7,511 nt of DNA, taken from Oribacterium sp. UBA3737. Lineage in GTDB: Bacteria > Bacillota_A > Clostridia > Lachnospirales > Lachnospiraceae. The translations under genes and the position numbers were made by a program. Below the pieces are notes generated by a model. That model was not told where the DNA came from. It worked only from the letters and a program-made list of their open reading frames with translations, and did not search any database. Within the stretch, counting starts at the first letter, position 1, and each line of letters begins with the position of its first letter. This document shows, piece after piece, positions 6,804-7,511 of this stretch. The stretch covers positions 1-7,511 of the forward strand of contig DFGZ01000326.1 in the NCBI GenBank assembly GCA_002371295.1, in the 5' to 3' direction.

Positions 6804-6852
6804 AGCCCTCTATTCGGAGGGCTTTGTAAGACCCTCCAGAAAGAAAGGAGGG
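6804..6852 (+). promoter_or_regulatory. Toxin mRNA leader with alternative anti-Shine-Dalgarno hairpins
   Basis: Four alternating segments occur in order: AGCCCTC (6804-6810), GAGGGCT (6817-6823), CCCTCC (6832-6837) and GGAGGG (6847-6852), the last overlapping the Shine-Dalgarno. Segments 1 and 2 form a perfect 7-bp hairpin and segments 3 and 4 a perfect 6-bp hairpin that hides the ribosome binding site. Segments 2 and 3 can pair instead and free it. This resembles an attenuator or riboswitch switch and fits the tight translational control known for type I toxins. The pairing is read directly; the regulatory role is inference. Confidence 0.75.
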
Positions 6853-6856
6853 CACC

Positions 6857-6940
6857 ATGGTTAGTTTTTCTGATTTATTCCAATTTGGGATTCTGATAGT
6901 TGCAATCATTGGTCTTGTTTATAAGATAGCAAAAAAATAA
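6857..6940 (+). CDS. Small membrane peptide, putative holin-like (type I) toxin, 27 aa
   Basis: A 27-codon gene that begins MVSFSDLFQFGILIV and ends in VYKIAKK. It has a short amphipathic start, one hydrophobic span (about 8-22) and a basic C-terminus. This matches the Firmicutes putative holin-like toxins (Hol_Tox, related in style to TxpA, BsrG and Fst), which damage the membrane when not silenced by an antisense RNA. It is shorter than TxpA. The Shine-Dalgarno AGGAGG (6846-6851) is perfect and 5 nt from the ATG, but lies in a hairpin. The TAA stop forms part of the terminator stem. A consensus promoter upstream and a convergent promoter downstream complete the type I arrangement. Family membership is by recognition of pattern, not by search; a neutral small membrane protein is the alternative. 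Confidence 0.78.
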   Translation: MVSFSDLFQFGILIVAIIGLVYKIAKK

Positions 6941-6975
6941 CCGCCCCAGTCCAACAAACTAAGCGGTTACTTTTT
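6931..6975. terminator. Bidirectional intrinsic terminator shared by toxin mRNA and antisense RNA
   Basis: TAACCGC (6938-6944) and GCGGTTA (6963-6969) form a perfect 7-bp stem around an 18-nt loop. It is flanked by seven A on the left (6931-6937) and five T on the right (6971-6975), so each strand reads as stem plus T tract. Several A-T pairs can extend the stem after one mismatch. The toxin stop codon is the first part of the left arm. Confidence 0.85.
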
Positions 6976-7022
6976 GTTTCCAATTTTTCGGGCTAACCGT
7001 CTGCCGGTAGCACCTCTTTTCA
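6931..7022 (-). ncRNA. Predicted antisense antitoxin RNA, about 90 nt
   Basis: From the minus-strand promoter at 7029-7057, transcription should begin near 7022 and stop in the T tract opposite 6931-6937. The RNA has no start codon in a useful context. It would begin with a hairpin (GCTACCG and CGGTTAGC), followed by a single-stranded A/U-rich part and the terminator hairpin. It is fully complementary to the toxin mRNA over the terminator loop and the end of the coding region, the usual contact in convergent type I systems such as TxpA/RatA and Fst. Exact ends are estimates. Confidence 0.65.
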
Positions 7023-7028
7023 ATTAAT

Positions 7029-7057
7029 ATAGTAACATCGTTACTTATCTTAGTCAA
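7029..7057 (-). promoter_or_regulatory. Promoter of the antisense RNA
   Basis: Read on the minus strand, TTGACT (complement of 7052-7057), a 17-bp spacer and TACTAT (complement of 7029-7034) form a good sigma-A promoter. It points toward the toxin gene and lies just outside the right unit of the inverted repeat. Confidence 0.65.
7031..7045. promoter_or_regulatory. Perfect palindrome in the antisense promoter spacer
   Basis: AGTAAC-atc-GTTACT has 6-bp perfect arms and a 3-nt centre. It overlaps the -10 box and spacer of the minus-strand promoter and lies about 50 nt before the lipoprotein gene. A regulator bound here would affect antisense RNA production and perhaps the lipoprotein gene. Confidence 0.45.
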
Positions 7058-7094
7058 TATAACACCTTAATTGCAAAATAGAGTGAGGTACAGA

Positions 7095-7511
7095 ATGAAA
7101 AATCATTTCAAAAAAACTATAGTTTTATCCGCAACCGCCTGCACAGCGCTTGCTTTTTCCCTGAGCGGCTGCAAAAAATCCTATAATGCAGAGTTCTCCG
7201 AAACAGCAGCAACAGTTTCAGTGGAAAAGGGAACTCTGACCGATACAGAGGCCAATGTTCTCCCCAATGAATCCACAACCGTTGAAAGCAACATCGGTCC
7301 TACAGTCCCTGCTGCAAACTCAGGCTTTCAGACTCAGGAATCAGTTCCGGCAGTATCAAACACTGCCGCACAGACAAACAACATTCCCGAAACCACAGTA
7401 GCAGAAACAGCTGCTCCCATCAGCTTCCAGTCCCGTGACGAAAAGGTTTATATAATGGCAGATGATGTAAACATTCGCGCACTCCCTGAAACAGGCGAAG
7501 TGCTTGGAAAA
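7095..7511 (+). CDS. Lipoprotein with Ser/Thr-rich linker and start of an SH3 domain, 3' end missing
   Basis: The reading frame runs to the right edge with no stop, so only the first 139 residues are seen. The N-terminus has Lys residues, a hydrophobic core and the lipobox LSGC (23-26), which predicts lipid attachment at Cys26 and anchoring outside the cell membrane. Residues about 30-112 are rich in Ser, Thr, Ala, Asn and Pro with no visible fold, as in surface linkers. The part from 115, DEKVYIMADDVNIRALPET, is the first strand pattern of a bacterial SH3 domain, which commonly binds cell wall peptides. The ribosome binding site is GAGG (7085-7088), 6 nt before ATG. No clear promoter of its own was found. 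Function beyond surface or wall binding cannot be stated. Confidence 0.88.
   Translation, partial: MKNHFKKTIVLSATACTALAFSLSGCKKSYNAEFSETAATVSVEKGTLTDTEANVLPNESTTVESNIGPTVPAANSGFQTQESVPAVSNTAAQTNNIPETTVAETAAPISFQSRDEKVYIMADDVNIRALPETGEVLGK

Larger units (their letters stand above)
6776..7013. repeat. Long inverted repeat enclosing the toxin gene and terminator
   Basis: The left unit (6776-6808) begins GTGCTACC and ends CGGTTAGCCC. The right unit (6990-7013) is its reverse complement at both ends: GGGCTAACCG (6990-6999) and GGTAGCAC (7006-7013). The middles differ in length and sequence. Each unit can also fold on itself (right unit: GCTACCG and CGGTTAGC with one bulged T, read on the minus strand). 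Each sits just downstream of a promoter, so the two convergent RNAs would have nearly the same 5' end. A transcript that read through the central terminator could instead pair its 5' and 3' ends. Confidence 0.8.

Noticed and set aside
6776..7013. Inverted repeats as ends of a miniature transposon
   Set aside because: The units sit exactly at the predicted transcript starts, have unequal middles, and show no flanking target duplication; an RNA-level role fits better.

Overview
The window looks like an accessory carbohydrate-use region from a Gram-positive, low-to-mid GC anaerobe, most likely a Lachnospiraceae-type Clostridia (Butyrivibrio/Roseburia-like). This rests on the AGGAG-type ribosome binding sites, the family mix, a Firmicutes-style holin-like toxin locus and a Gram-positive-style lipoprotein. 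It is inference from composition and gene families, not a database match.

Layout. Positions 2-5681, all on the plus strand, form a glucuronate-glycan utilisation locus. It holds the 3' end of a MalG-type sugar ABC permease, then a GH88 unsaturated glucuronyl hydrolase, a GH2 beta-glucuronidase and a DUF2264 (GH154-type) protein. None of the three enzymes has a signal peptide, so they should act in the cytoplasm on acidic oligosaccharides brought in by the ABC system. GH88 removes the 4,5-unsaturated uronate left by polysaccharide lyases. GH2, and probably GH154, remove ordinary terminal beta-glucuronic acid. A weak terminator and a possible promoter between GH88 and GH2 suggest two transcription units. 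A hairpin and then a strong intrinsic terminator close the block after DUF2264.

Positions 5776-6677 carry a short-chain dehydrogenase resembling YmfI (elongation factor P 5-aminopentanone reductase) or FabG. It probably starts at a GTG at 5892 and appears to be transcribed separately.

Positions 6678-7094 have no long ORF but contain the most interesting part of the window: a compact type I toxin-antitoxin locus. A consensus promoter (TTGACA, 17 bp, TAAAAT) drives a leader made of alternating CCCTC/GGAGGG segments that can hide or expose the Shine-Dalgarno of a 27-residue single-membrane-span peptide of the holin-like toxin type. The peptide gene ends in a bidirectional terminator. A convergent promoter on the minus strand would make an antisense RNA of about 90 nt. 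The predicted toxin mRNA and antisense RNA begin with nearly the same sequence (GTGCTACC...CGGTTAGCCC), which forms a long inverted repeat around the locus.

Position 7095 to the right edge is the start of a lipoprotein gene with a Ser/Thr/Ala-rich linker and the beginning of a bacterial SH3 domain.
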